The notes below the pieces were generated by a model that made no database searches, was not told where the DNA came from, and saw only the letters and a list, made by a program, of their open reading frames with translations. A stretch of DNA of 64,000 bases from Cristatella mucedo. Taxonomy: Eukaryota; Bryozoa; Phylactolaemata; Cristatellidae. Positions 32,667 through 43,179 of this stretch are shown in pieces (position 1 is the stretch's first letter; the number at the start of each line of letters is the position of its first letter). The stretch spans positions 428,001-492,000 of the forward strand of contig WPIO01000164.1 in assembly GCA_009760855.2 (NCBI GenBank). The letters run 5' to 3'. Both the position numbers and the translations under genes were made by a program.

Positions 32667-32879
32667 TGAGACACTGTAAAAGTGGCGGTGACCACGACTG
32701 GCATCCATGACACCAACTCGAGAAGGTACGCTGAGAGTCACCACGGACCAGCCACCCAGAGCCACAGGTGAATGCATTCAGAGATCCTCGAAGCAACGAT
32801 CCTCTGACTGCTGCAATGCCAGAGCTGTTCGGTAGATTCACTTGACAGCACGCGCAGACATCAATGTCTGTTGTTGAGC
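32667..32879 (-). CDS. Receptor exon: end of TSP1 repeat 2 and sushi/CCP domain 1
   Basis: Acceptor CTGCTTTGCTTTAAG, donor GTAAGT, phase 1 at both ends, 71 codons. The first residues STTDIDVCAC complete the thrombospondin repeat begun in the previous exon. CQVNLPNSSGIAAVRGSLLR, LNAFTCGSGWLVRG and WCHGCQSWSPPLLQC then form a sushi domain with the motif AFTCGSGW and closing WSPPLLQC. One N-glycosylation site (NSS). An extra cysteine (WCHGC) is unusual. Confidence 0.78.
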
Positions 32880-32889
32880 CTTAAAGCAA

Positions 32890-33180
32890 AGCAGTAACAG
32901 TAATAAGGATAGCACACTTGATCAGGCTTCCTGGGATAACTTAATCTGTTTCTAGGCGCTGGACAGTTGCTGCAAAGGAAACACGATCGAATGATTACTG
33001 GTAGCATGCTCCATAAACAACAATAATAACATGGTTATGGGTGAGAGATACCGGGTGGTTAGTGGCAGCATGCACAATGACAGCCTGCAAACCCCATAAC
33101 AGTCGAATCGCAGACACCCACTAAATGGTGGGATAAATAGGTGCGTTTTTAATTTCATTTTAAATGTGGTCCAGCGAAAG
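32890..33180 (-). mobile_element. Family T LINE 3' end
   Basis: CAGTAACAGTAATAAGGATA tail, GCACACTTGATCAGGCTTCC, TAATCTGTTTCTAGGCGCTG, then the 3' UTR and a short relic of the ORF2 end. It lies ten bases upstream of a receptor exon. Confidence 0.7.
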
Positions 33181-33770
33181 TCATCAATATTCGGATTTCC
33201 TCATAAGTAAAACTTGTAAATGATTTCTCGTATTTTCAGAAATCTGAAGATGTCCATTGTCCCATATTTAAAGTTATATTTAGTATTGAATACCAGCACA
33301 TGCATGCACGTCTGCTAGTACATATGTGAGGAAGCGAGCGAGCAAGCCCCGAAGGCGATTTTTTCATTTGCAATGGAGAATACACAATTAGCATTTCATC
33401 AAGAACGATAGTTGGATCACTAATGAATTAATTACTAGAGAAAAAACCAGGGTGAGCAGTTTTGTAGGCTTCGTCATTTTTTCATCGTAATTCCTTTATC
33501 CTAAAATTACTTTAACTACATTTATGCTTTCAGTATTGATAATCACTTAGTTTGAAAAAGCATGATTGATACTTAAATTGCCTAATATTAAGACACCTGA
33601 TGAGATCTACGGGAGACTTTAATCGTGGCGAACATCTTTATAACTTGATTGATTATTAGGTAAAATCAAAATGATTCAAGAGGACTTTAATCCAATCTGA
33701 CCATATGACCTTATTTTGATCGTTGGCCAATTCCATTAGAGGATATGAGAATAATGTAGCTTTAAACAAT
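33181..33770. other. Intron, nothing recognised
   Basis: AT-rich, no repeat family or exon recognised. Confidence 0.5.
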
Positions 33771-33934
33771 ACTAGCTGATTTAAAAGCCTCTCTTTATAG
33801 CGGCAGAAGAGCTTTGACGTCTATCACTACTTCTTGAAGTGACAATAAAGGATTGCCCACCGGAGTATCTGAACCCAAAACGTCGAGAATGAGGTCGTGA
33901 AAGGTGGCTTCCATACCCATTGCGCCATACGGAT
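33771..33934 (-). mobile_element. tRNA-derived SINE, group 1, decayed
   Basis: CTAGCTGATTTAAAAGCCTC, GCGGCAGAAGAGCTTTGACG, CACTACTTCTTGAAGTGACA and CAAAACGTCGAGAATGAGGT keep the group 1 layout with many changes. The head ends TTGCGCCATACGG. Confidence 0.7.
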
Positions 33935-34447
33935 TACAGTTTTATTAGTACAAGTCGACAGGTTAGTTAGTTCCTGTTCGTCATACTTGATTCAATGGTT
34001 TACTAGCATTGGTTAAAGCCACAAAAGATTTGTATTAAGCATAAAACTCTAGAAAATTCTGGTCTAAATGCTTAATATTATTAGGTAATTTATAAATTGA
34101 AAACTTTGTGAACTAATAAAATGGCAATATATGCGTTATCCACAATTTATTATACGCATCACTTGAGTCAGTTTTATTGGAGACCTACCACTAATTATCC
34201 GCAGATATTTAGACGTTCCGTTAGCAGGACCAAATCTACAGCTATTCATCAAGCCATATTGTTATTTGATAATAATAACTTCCCACTGCGACGGCTAGCG
34301 AAAGATGGTTCTAGATCTCGGGTTCAATTGCCATATGACTTCTAGGATTTATATTTAGCTGGGCTACTGAAATAGTAAGTGCAGCCCTAACGTTCGGTGA
34401 CGCACGAGCCAGCAGTGTTAGTTCAAAAATCTGATAGATGCTGCCAT
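33935..34447. other. Intron, nothing recognised
   Basis: A short region at 34265-34350 (ACGGCTAGCGAAAGATGG, CTCGGGTTCAATTGCC) looks faintly tRNA-like but lacks a full cloverleaf. Confidence 0.4.
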
Positions 34448-35138
34448 GATGTAAAATGCAATTGACCTCCGTCTGCAACTCCACAAATTATTACAAACTT
34501 TTTGGGTGGCACGAAGGAGATTTTTACGTAGCGCACTCACAGCCTAAGCGGTTTTTGGTACACGTTTGATAGCCAGCAGACTTAGTCACACACAACAAAG
34601 AGAAAAGTGGGAGTTTAGCTGAGTCAGAAGAGCAGTCGATGTAGTGAGTTGCATGGAAGTAGCAGCTCAGGGCCTCTGAAAAAGATGAGCCACAGTCGGC
34701 AGCAGAAGACTATTTGTCGTTAAATAAGAATTATGGAAGCGAGTTCCTCTGTCTAGGACCTGCAGAGCTAAAGCTTCTGTCGCCAACGGTCTTTAAGCGG
34801 ATGAATGGAACGGCTAATTTTTTTCCACACAGGACCTAAGGGTGCAAACAGGCTGACACTGGTGCAGTAGTTCAGCTAGGTACGAAGGATCTAATCCGTA
34901 GCGGGCCTTATGGGTCAGCTTAAGAACTTTTCTCTGTAACCGTTGCTCAACCGGCATCCATTCAAGTTCTTTTAGCAAAGGATACAAGTGCTCAAACCTC
35001 TGGTACTTCCTATACTGAAGGATGCTCTGCTTCGGCTTGAAATCATATAAATTGAAATGCTTCCTTCTCTGTAAAGGTTCGCCAATGCTTGACTTCTATA
35101 TACATCGCATAGATGCTGCTTCACTTTCAGGACCCTAG
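34448..35138 (-). mobile_element. Family P LINE, 5'-truncated, adjoining the pentanucleotide array
   Basis: Reversed 3' UTR (TGACCTCCGTCTGCAACTCC, CCTAAGCGGTTTTTGGTACA), then reversed ORF2 end (CCATTCAAGTTCTTTTAGCA for KELEWMP and so on) to about 35135. Decayed. Confidence 0.75.
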
Positions 35139-35563
35139 TAATGTAATGTAATGTAATGTAATGTAATGTAATGTAATGTAATGTAATGTAATGTAATGTA
35201 ATGTAATGTAATGTAATGTAATGTAATGTAATGTAATGTAATGTAATGTAATGTAATGTAATGTAATGTAATGTAATGCAATGCAATGCAATGCAATGCA
35301 ATGCAATGCAATGCAATGCAATGTAATGTAATGTAATGTAATGTAATGTAATGTAATGTAATGTAATGTAATGTAATGTAATGTAATGTAATGTAATGTA
35401 ATGTAATGTAATGTAATGTAATGTAATAATGTAATGTAATGTAATGTAATGTAATGTAATGTAATGTAATGTAATGTAATGTAATGTAATGTAATGTAAT
35501 GTAATGTAATGTAATGTAATGTAATGTAATGTAATGTAATGTAATGTAATGTAATGTAATGTA
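35139..35563 (+). repeat. Pentanucleotide (AATGT)n array, 425 bp
   Basis: About 85 units of AATGT. Nine consecutive units at 35276-35320 read AATGC instead, and one insertion of AAT near 35427 shifts the register. The array is continuous with the 3' tail of the family P LINE fragment at 35564-35672, so it is an overgrown retroelement tail. ORFs spelling LHYIT repeats on the minus strand come from this array and are not genes. Confidence 0.95.
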
Positions 35564-35672
35564 TCTCCGTCTGTAACTCCACAAAGTCATAAAGACCATG
35601 TGGGTGTTACGCAGGAGAGTTTTGTATAGCTCACTCACAGCCTAAGCGGCTTTCGGTACGTATTCGGTACCA
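35564..35672 (-). mobile_element. Family P LINE 3' tip feeding the pentanucleotide array
   Basis: TATCTCCGTCTGTAACTCCA, GACCATGTGGGTGTTACGCA and CCTAAGCGGCTTTCGGTACG: the last hundred bases of family P in reverse, very little diverged. Confidence 0.82.
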
Positions 35673-36310
35673 TAGAGTTGTCAATTTAGCACTTTAGCAC
35701 TGCTCTACCATTCGTAGCTGAATTTCTTTGGAGAAAGACGCTTTCCCTATGTTATTAGTGTTCAGACTCACACGGAAAACTGTGTTTTATCTTTTGCATG
35801 GCATCTAAGTCAGGCAGACTTGTATATGCTTCCACGTGCCAGGTCGCTTATAGAACACACTACTCCAGCTGACATATGTCAGCTACACTACTATTTTTTT
35901 GTTGCACGATGTGGAATATTTTGGTTTCTCTTTACCAACCAATAGCCTGTAAGACTTTGAGTAAGCCACAGAAAGCTATCGCCTGCATTAAAGACTCTTA
36001 GCAGTTATTCATAGTAAGAGATTAAGACCAATACACGAAAAACGCCTATACCTGTATGCGATTACGGATAATTAACTGCATGCAAATTAATTTTCTAAAC
36101 CTGAGACATTTGCTGGCGCATGCACAGTTTTAATTTCATCTTGAGCTTCGAGATTGGATTTGTGACATCGAATCTTTCTGAATTTACCAGAATTTACGAG
36201 AATTTACGAGAGCAACCGATCCCGCTTTCTCACGTTGGAAAGACGGTAGTTCTTTTATCGTCATTTAACTATGGAATGATAAAAATATAGGTTTGACTAT
36301 CTTGTATTAC
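35673..36310. other. Intron, short direct repeats only
   Basis: GAATTTACGA-type repeats at 36177-36208. No gene recognised. Confidence 0.45.
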
Positions 36311-36565
36311 CTGGGCATTTCTCATGCGAGCAAGCTGAGTTTTGAACGTAACACGTTCTGTTTCTTGTTCTTGTTGACTCTATTCCGTCACATACATCTA
36401 GCCATGGGCTCCATTCTAACCAATGAGACGCCTGTGAACGCCGCTGACAGATAAACCGTAAGCTGGAGTTGCACGGTTGTGTCTTTGCTGTTAGGCTTCC
36501 ATTCGTAGAGTCAAAAAGACCAGCAATGCATGAGTGACTTTTGAACTGAGATTCGGAAACGCCAG
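36311..36565 (-). CDS. Receptor exon: C-type lectin-like domain 1 C-terminal half plus TSP1 repeat 2
   Basis: Acceptor TTGCCTTTATAG, donor GTAATA, phase 1 at both ends, 85 codons. The first part, GVSESQFKSHSCIAGLFDST then QPCNSSLRFICQRR, is the end of a C-type lectin-like fold (final PC....RFICQ). The second part, HWLEWSPWLDVCDGIESTRT then RNRTCYVQNSACSHEKCP, starts a thrombospondin type 1 repeat that is completed in the next exon. Having both in one exon differs from the second copy of this module, where they are separate. Confidence 0.78.
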
Positions 36566-36681
36566 CTATAAAGGCAAGGCAATAGCTTGTCAAGCCACAT
36601 GTGCACATATGTTATCAAGAAGAACTACTGATTATATGGAAAACAATTTCCAATGCGTAGCTGCTTGAAACTTTCTCTTAC

Positions 36682-36867
36682 CGATCCAGAATAATGACAC
36701 GGTGATGTCGTTAAGTGCGCTAGCTATCATGGCTTTCACGTTATAATTATAATCAGTCAGTAGCGTTGAGTGTTGATATATACAGCTCCTATTTGAGCTA
36801 TTCAGATCTTGATGGTTAGACAGCATACTAATAGCAATGCATTCGCACCCATAGCAGATGAAATTCA
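36682..36867 (-). CDS. Receptor exon: C-type lectin-like domain 1, N-terminal half
   Basis: Acceptor TTCTTTTATCCAG, donor GTAAGA, phase 1 at both ends, 62 codons. It encodes NFICYGCECIAISMLSNHQD, SCIYQHSTLLTDYNY and ALNDITVSLFWI. The end LFWI joins in frame with the next exon to give FWI.GVSESQ, the FWIG position of C-type lectin folds. The first strand is short, so part of the fold may be lost or encoded elsewhere. Confidence 0.6.
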
Positions 36868-38595
36868 CTGGATAAAAGAAAAAAGATATTGCAGCAACTA
36901 TGAAGTTGACCTAGAATTTTCGCACACACTCAAAGTCAAAAGCATATTTTCAGTCCAACATATTTAACTGTGGAATTTCAATGGAATACCTAATCAAGAA
37001 GACTTCACAATCTTCGACGAGGTATAGTAAGCTAGCAAGTGTATCCAGTACTGTAGCTTGCTCGAGCCAGTGTTGGTAGTAATGACACAAGGTAAACATG
37101 GCAGACGCTTTTTTAGTTATTTCTACCTATTTTTATTGGTAGGTTAAGCGGAATGCAAGTGGTATGAGCTAATTCAAGTTCCCCGTTATGTATTTATTAT
37201 TCTTTTTTGTTAGTAGAGCAGTACGTTTTCTATCCCGAGGACTACCAAGTCTCGTGATGTAAATAATGTGATTAGAATATCAGTAGCCGTACTATTTTAC
37301 AGCTTCACAGATTTCTGCTGCTTTGGTTTTTATTAAAAACCCTTCTGACATTAACGTTTTACCTTCTTCTTCATCAAAATAGTTACCTAAAAAGACATTG
37401 TCTCTGCATTCATTTAAAAAGTGATATTTACCTATTAACATTGTCCCCATCCGTCCAACTGCAGTTGGTATTGCTAAAAGCAATACCGTGTACTGCAAAC
37501 ATGAAAATAATAACAATAATTGATAAATGAACTGAAATAATAGCATATACTGAGGATGCCAGTGGGTTATATGAATGAACAATCACTATTAATTTAAATG
37601 CAAGGGACCTAGACAAAAAGCCACTCTCAAGCACAAATCTACTGCAACAATGAATAACTAATATTATAAATATGTCATTACTGACAAGTTAGGTCTCTGC
37701 CCCTTTTTTATGTAAATATAGAAGTCTCCAGCAATCAGTAATGGCCGTCCACAAACCAATATTTTAGCGAGGAACTCCGAAAATTCCTCTATAAACATGT
37801 TTAGACAGCCGGAAGGTCTGTATATAACAACAGTGAGAGGCATTGTCTTCGATGACGACCTTATCGCAACTGATTCAAACGATGACCCATAAGAAAAACT
37901 GCACATCTTAGAGCCAAGATATTCACAAATAACAATTTAAACCACGCCACCAACTTGGTCAGAACGCAAAGACTGATTGAATGAGAACCCGCGTGGAGTG
38001 GCCTCATATATACAACTACTGGAACATGGCATCATCCAAATTACGGAAAGCAGAAATGCATCTAGAGTCTCCTGGATCATTTGATTGCTGAAAAAAAACT
38101 TGTTTTTAGAGAGCGGAAATTTAGCAGGCGAAATTTAGCAGGCGAAATTTAAGAGGCTGTCCAACACCTGTGCAATATCGATAAAGTTTTTGGTACTGCA
38201 GTCGGAATGTAGCCGGCAAGGCAGATGCTGGCCCTTAGAATTTGAATCGGACCTCGTAACGGCCGCCTTTCGACGTTTCACAGCATGCTGAGACACGGCA
38301 GGTGAACTACTGCCACAACGAGTGCTATTCAGAGCTTACGGGTCGGGGGGCTTAGTAGCCGAGCTGTTGATTGGGCGAACACGTGATGCAGGGAGGTTCT
38401 CACTGGCTAGCCGAAGAATGCTCTAATAGGTATCTAATAATAGCGACATCGCACCTTATGCTAAGCGGGTCCTGTTTTCTGTAATATATCTGAGGGCAGC
38501 TTATAAATAGTCACAGCAAAGATAGTAGCAGAATACTCAAAGATATCACGGAAAAGTAAGATAACGATTCACACCACACTTAAACTCGCCCAAGG
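36868..38595. other. Intron, no gene accepted
   Basis: A possible small minus-strand exon at 37432-37492 was considered and rejected. At 38115-38150 a short direct repeat (TTAGCAGGCGAAAT) occurs twice. No repeat family recognised. Confidence 0.4.
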
Positions 38596-38599
38596 CCAC

Positions 38600-39328
38600 A
38601 CTCTAGATTAGGGAGTAATGGTTCTTAGCCTAGTTTGGGAGTAAATCTGAAATGTAGCTTCAAGCTTGAAAAGGAAATCCTTAGCCAGGTCCGCTCATTT
38701 CTTTATGGTTTTGAGAATTTTATGCAACTATGCCACTGCACCTGGCTATGAATATTGCTGCAAGGCTAGTCTTGAAGTCCCTGAGATTTGAGCACGTGTC
38801 TCCTTTGCTAAAAGAGCTAGGATTGCTGCCGATTGATCAACGGATTCGGAGCGAGTTTCGCATGCTAACGTACATGGCCCAACCACGCCTGGGCTCCTCC
38901 GTACCCATCTACACTTCTGCACCAGTTTCAGCCTCTTCTTGCCCGCAGGGCGTGTATGGACGATTAATTAGCTGCTCCACTCCTCCACTTAAAGACTGTT
39001 GGCGACAGGTTTAGCTCTGCAGATTATAGAGTGTGGAACTCGCTTCCACAACTCTTTCGCAACGATCCCCACTCTCCTATTGTCGATTATGGCCAATTCT
39101 TTCCAGCAATTCTGAGCTGCTACTTCCATGCTACTCAATACGTCAACTGCTATCCTGACTCAGCTACGTTTCCAACTTGCTCTGTATTGCATGAGATGTA
39201 GTCGGTTGGCAATAGAATACATACCACCCAAAGCCGCTTAGGCGATCATTGGACTATACAAAACTATTCTGCCTAGCACCCACATAGTCTTTGTGACTTT
39301 TTGAAGTTACAGACGGAGGTAAATTGTA
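38600..39328 (+). mobile_element. Family P LINE, 5'-truncated, plus strand
   Basis: MPLHLAMNIAARLVLKSLRF, SPLLKELGLLPIDQRIRSEF and VWNSLPQLFRN-like pieces, then the 3' UTR (GCCGCTTAGGCGATCATTGG) and end GTTACAGACGGAGGTAAATT. The first hundred bases are hard to read. Confidence 0.72.
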
Positions 39329-39364
39329 TTCCAATTACACCTTACAAAGTTCGGCAGTATGGCC

Positions 39365-40660
39365 ATTACTAAATAAATTAGCACTAGACCAAAGAACTTA
39401 GGCAACCTCCGCCCAGCCTCCCTTCTATCATACCTATCAAAGACTCTATTACGAGCATCTCAGATCGCACGAACTCATAAATTAGTAACAGTAACAAAGT
39501 GTATAGCGCGCTCACAGAACTGAATCTGTCTTGATGCACTCTAAAGAGGCTGAATATATGTATGCCTTAAATCTAGTGAGTAATTTCCAGTTTGGCTTTA
39601 GAGTTACTCATTCCAGGTAGGCAGTGTTGCTTCAGGTGTAAAACGAATGTCTTACAAATGCGGACTTGAGGAGATTCTCCCTGCTTGTTTTTCTCCATCT
39701 TTCGGTAGCTTTCTATGCTATCGATTCCCAAGTTCTTCTCTAGCGCCTGTCATCTCTCGTCACTGGTACTGCACTGCAACGGTTCAGGTCCCGTCTCTCA
39801 GGGAGTCTCCGGAGTATCGATGTAAATGGACGAAGATCATAAGATCAGCCGCCAAATTATGTAGTACCTCCGGGCTCTGTGTTCGTCCTCGTACTTTTCA
39901 GGGTTTACACTCTGCCGATTTACGCTGCCGATTGTATCGCCATCCACAATCTCGGCTTTCACTATGCTGTAGATGACACTCAGCTGTATCTTTGCTTTGA
40001 TCTCTCCTAGACTTCTAGCATGTAGAATTCTCTAATGCCCCAGCTGCATGATTTGTTGACATCCTCTCATGGATGGCAGCAAACTTTTTTAAATTTAATT
40101 CTAATAAAAACCTACCTAATACTTTTGGATTTTCCAAGTGTGACATGGAAATCGGAAAACGTTACTCTCAAAATTGGCTCTGCCAGCATACTCTCTAAAA
40201 GAATCTGCTAGATATAAACACAGTTAAAATCGAATCACTCTTGATACGACTACATGAGCTCACTGTCACGTTTGCCTGATTTATAAATAGCTAAATAAAA
40301 TCGCCGAAATTTTGCTTAGCATATCAAGGCATACTACATCTATGTCAATGCGTGCAGTTTCGGTATATCGTATGTACTTTTGTAACTCCCTGCTTGCTAG
40401 TCTACCAGCATCTGCAATTAGGCTCTTGGCAGTTGGTTCCAAACTCTGCAGCTAGGCTTGTCTGTCGAGAGCAGCTCTCTTATTACATCACACCAATTCG
40501 TACCGACCTGTACAGGCTTCTAGTCAAGCCACCCATGGACTCCAAGGCTCTGTCACTCACTTGTATTTATTGTAAGTCAATTTATTCCTCTGTTTCACCC
40601 TACTTATCAGAGCTAATCTTCCACATGCTAATTATGATTATTACTGCTATTCCAGCCATA
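39365..40660 (+). mobile_element. Family T-like LINE, strongly decayed, plus strand
   Basis: Recognisable pieces: AAAGAACTTAGGCAACCTCC (NYRPAS), CTAGCGCCTGTCATCTCTCG, GTAGATGACACTCAGCTGTA (decayed YADD box), then CTGCAGCTAGGCTTGTCTGT. Many frameshifts and small insertions. A tail fragment at 39488-39545 (TATAGCGCGCTCACAGAACT) seems to be a separate insertion inside it. Confidence 0.6.
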
Positions 40661-41255
40661 TTAAAACCGATGCCGTTTTTTGTCGAAAAAAGCGAAGTAA
40701 TGATTACACAAGATATCGTCTATCGCTTACACCCTAAGTAAAAATAAATAAATGAAACAACATTGTGTTTAAATTTAGTGCTAAACAAAGGTGGGAAAAC
40801 ACTTTCTTCGCAGCAAAATGATGACCAAGAAAAAGATTGAGTCTTATTATGGTGGAATAACCAACTTACTATTAATACTACTAATAGCACTGTCATTAGT
40901 TTTGCTTTCACTTTAACTACTCAAACTGATGTCAGTAGGCAGGTTTTCCCTTGTCGATTCCCTGAAGCTCGCTAAAATAGTGACCTTTAGTTGCCCACTT
41001 TTTCTCCATGTAATTACCCATTTAGATCGTTTTTCCTGCTTGCACTGTCCGCGTTTCTGCTCAACTACCCAGCCAACTATTGCTGCTTAAAAAATCGTGA
41101 ATGGGTGAACCCTATTACCCGCCCTCTAATTGCAGCAGACTGACTGATATCCTCCAAGATATTGCATCGAGAATTAAAACTATTACTTCTCAAATTTTGT
41201 GTGACTTATAGAATGACATAAAGAATTTTGAGATTTTTAATTTAATATTAATATA

Positions 41256-41289
<34 letters not shown>

Positions 41290-41826
41290 GAATTTTCATT
41301 TTTATTTTACATAGATTTGCAGAATACTCTTTAAGCATATGATACATTACAGGAAAAGTAGAGAGCGAGATCAACTGACATGTATTTCAATTGAGCTCAA
41401 CTCGATTCTTTGTCACCAAGTGACTTGTTAATCCTCAGTTAATTAATTACAGACATCTGTAAACTAGAGTCATATTTAATGAGCAAGCTCCTCGGCTTCT
41501 ATTTTAGATCAGTATGACTAAAAATATGTTTCTATTTAAAAAAATTGACAGCCAGTCTATCTAATTCTGTAACATTAAACTTACTTTCAACTTGTGGTAA
41601 TTGGATTTTAAACTTTTTAAAATCGCCTCCTAGTCAAAATGAGCAGATCTTATTTGGTTGCCTTTCTCTTCGAAATGGATGGATTTGTCTATGCTTAGAA
41701 GATCTTTTTTCCTTTAATTTAGTTGGCAAACTTGTTTCTAACTTATGACTATTACATTTCGAATAATTAAGCACAGCTTCGTATTCAAGCTGACTGTATC
41801 CTGTTTGTTTTGCCTGAAAGTCTTAC
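40661..41826. other. Intron with an AT microsatellite
   Basis: No exon or repeat family recognised apart from the AT run at 41251-41288. Confidence 0.45.
41251..41288 (+). repeat. (AT)n microsatellite
   Basis: About 18 AT units, one interrupted near 41258. Confidence 0.9.
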
Positions 41827-41970
41827 ATGGACACTGAGGTCGTGCTTGGCATTGCCGGAAGCTTGATTCACTAGCATTTATCCCGTGGATAAATCGCTGC
41901 CGCGTTTGAACTCCGGATCCGCATTGAGACCAGCACTCTGTAAAAGCTCCCCATTCCGTCCAAGAGTAAT
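41827..41970 (-). CDS. Receptor exon: thrombospondin type 1 repeat 1
   Basis: Acceptor TGACGCACGTTTCAG, donor GTAAGA, phase 1 at both ends, 48 codons. It encodes DYSWTEWGAFTECWSQCGSG, then VQTRQRFIHG and FRQCQARPQCP. W.EWG..T.C...CGSG.Q.R.R is the classic TSP1 start with the CSxxCG-type motif; the final cysteine codon is split across the donor. It joins the third Ig-like exon upstream and the first lectin-like exon downstream in phase. Confidence 0.88.
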
Positions 41971-42344
41971 CTGAAACGTGCGTCAATTAAGTTAGAAAAT
42001 ACAGCTATTAATGCTTATACACTGCTATTATTCCTTGCAGTCACACTATGCAAACTTTAAGCCTGCACAAATTCCTAGCAAGTCAATTCGACTATAGATT
42101 TGATAATGAATTTCTTCAAAGGGTACCTAGCAGGTTTTCTATATATCGGTCACATCGGTTAACATTGAAATCGTTACTGACTTAGAGAGACCATTATCTT
42201 TAGCCCCTAGGTGTTCTCAACATGAATAAAAACAAAAACATTTTAATTGCTCTCATTTCAATGATATTCATTTATATTTCATACATAGTTTATTTTCTAT
42301 TTTTCACCATTCAAATCCATATCATAGGACTGCCACAGCATATT
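41971..42344. other. Intron, nothing recognised
   Basis: A short AT-rich ORF at 42222-42404 encodes a hydrophobic stretch but runs into a LINE tail and lacks support. Confidence 0.4.
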
Positions 42345-42420
42345 AATAATAATAATAATAATGCACTTGATAAAGCGCCCTCAGAGAACTCAATCTCTCT
42401 CTAGGTGCTTTACATTTGTC
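42345..42420 (-). mobile_element. Family T LINE 3' tail
   Basis: (AAT)n then GCACTTGATAAAGCGCCCTC and CAATCTCTCTCTAGGTGCTT: the tail and 3' block only. Confidence 0.75.
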
Positions 42421-42744
42421 CTAAATAAGGCTAGAATAATGTAACTTTCCATCTCATTGCATAGTTCCATCATGCACTAATCATAAAGATTCGATTGCAA
42501 CACTTTCTGATGCAATGCATGTGGCCAATTCTACTGTGGAGCGGCTGCTGCAGTAAGCTGAATTCGCAAACTCAGTAGGAAAGGTTGAGCATTTAAAATA
42601 CTTCAGAATTTACGCGCGACCATTTAAAATAGTTTACTTGAAACTTTTATCATTTTATCCATTGAGGCTCCATGCAGAACATGTACGGCTCGATGGTGCG
42701 TTAATACCATAGAAACCTTTGCTACGTTTATTGGTACGTGATGC

Positions 42745-43060
42745 GTCCTTAGGCCTGGAACTCACTTCCGACTTGAGTCACGACATTCTCTTACTTGACC
42801 ACATTAAAAAAAACTAAAAAACCATATATTAATCACAGCATTTGGTGGGAACTGTTTTTCGACATTTATGTGTTTATTCCTGGTGCTACTGCGCACATAG
42901 TCACTCACCATACTTGCATGCTGACCCTGTGCATGTCACCCCCTAACCAAGCTATTCTTGTCGTTTTCCCTGTGCAACAAAGTAAAGCGCCTAGAAAGAG
43001 ATTAAGTTCTCTGAGGGAGCTTTATCAAGTGCAATATTATTATTATTATTGTTATTGTTT
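42745..43060 (+). mobile_element. Family T LINE 3' end, plus strand
   Basis: GCCTGGAACTCACTTCCGAC (AWNSLP), CTTGCATGCTGACCCTGTGC, AAGCGCCTAGAAAGAGATTA and a TATTATTATTATTG tail. Confidence 0.72.
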
Positions 43061-43084
43061 ATTTAGGATGCTACCACTAACATT

Positions 43085-43175
43085 CGATCGTGCATTCTTT
43101 ACAGTACATTTAAAGTGCCTAGAAAAAGATTTAGTACTCTGAGGGCGCTATATCAAATATTTTATTCTTATTATT
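43085..43175 (+). mobile_element. LINE/SINE 3' tail fragment
   Basis: AAAGTGCCTAGAAAAAGATT, TAGTACTCTGAGGGCGCTAT and a TTATTCTTATTATTAC tail: the shared 3' block again, directly after another tail. Confidence 0.6.
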
Positions 43176-43179
43176 ACTA

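Noticed and set aside
34972-35638. Three long minus-strand ORFs reading LHYIT or CIALH repeats
   Set aside because: They are translations of the pentanucleotide array, which is open in all frames of that strand.
37432-37492. Minus-strand interval with good acceptor (ATGTTTGCAG) and donor (GTAAAT), reading HGIAFSNTNCSWTDGDNVNR, which looks lectin-like
   Set aside because: In that frame it ends in phase 2, while the next lectin exon at 36682-36867 needs phase 1, and the chain is already in phase without it. It could be a real exon if another small exon lies between.
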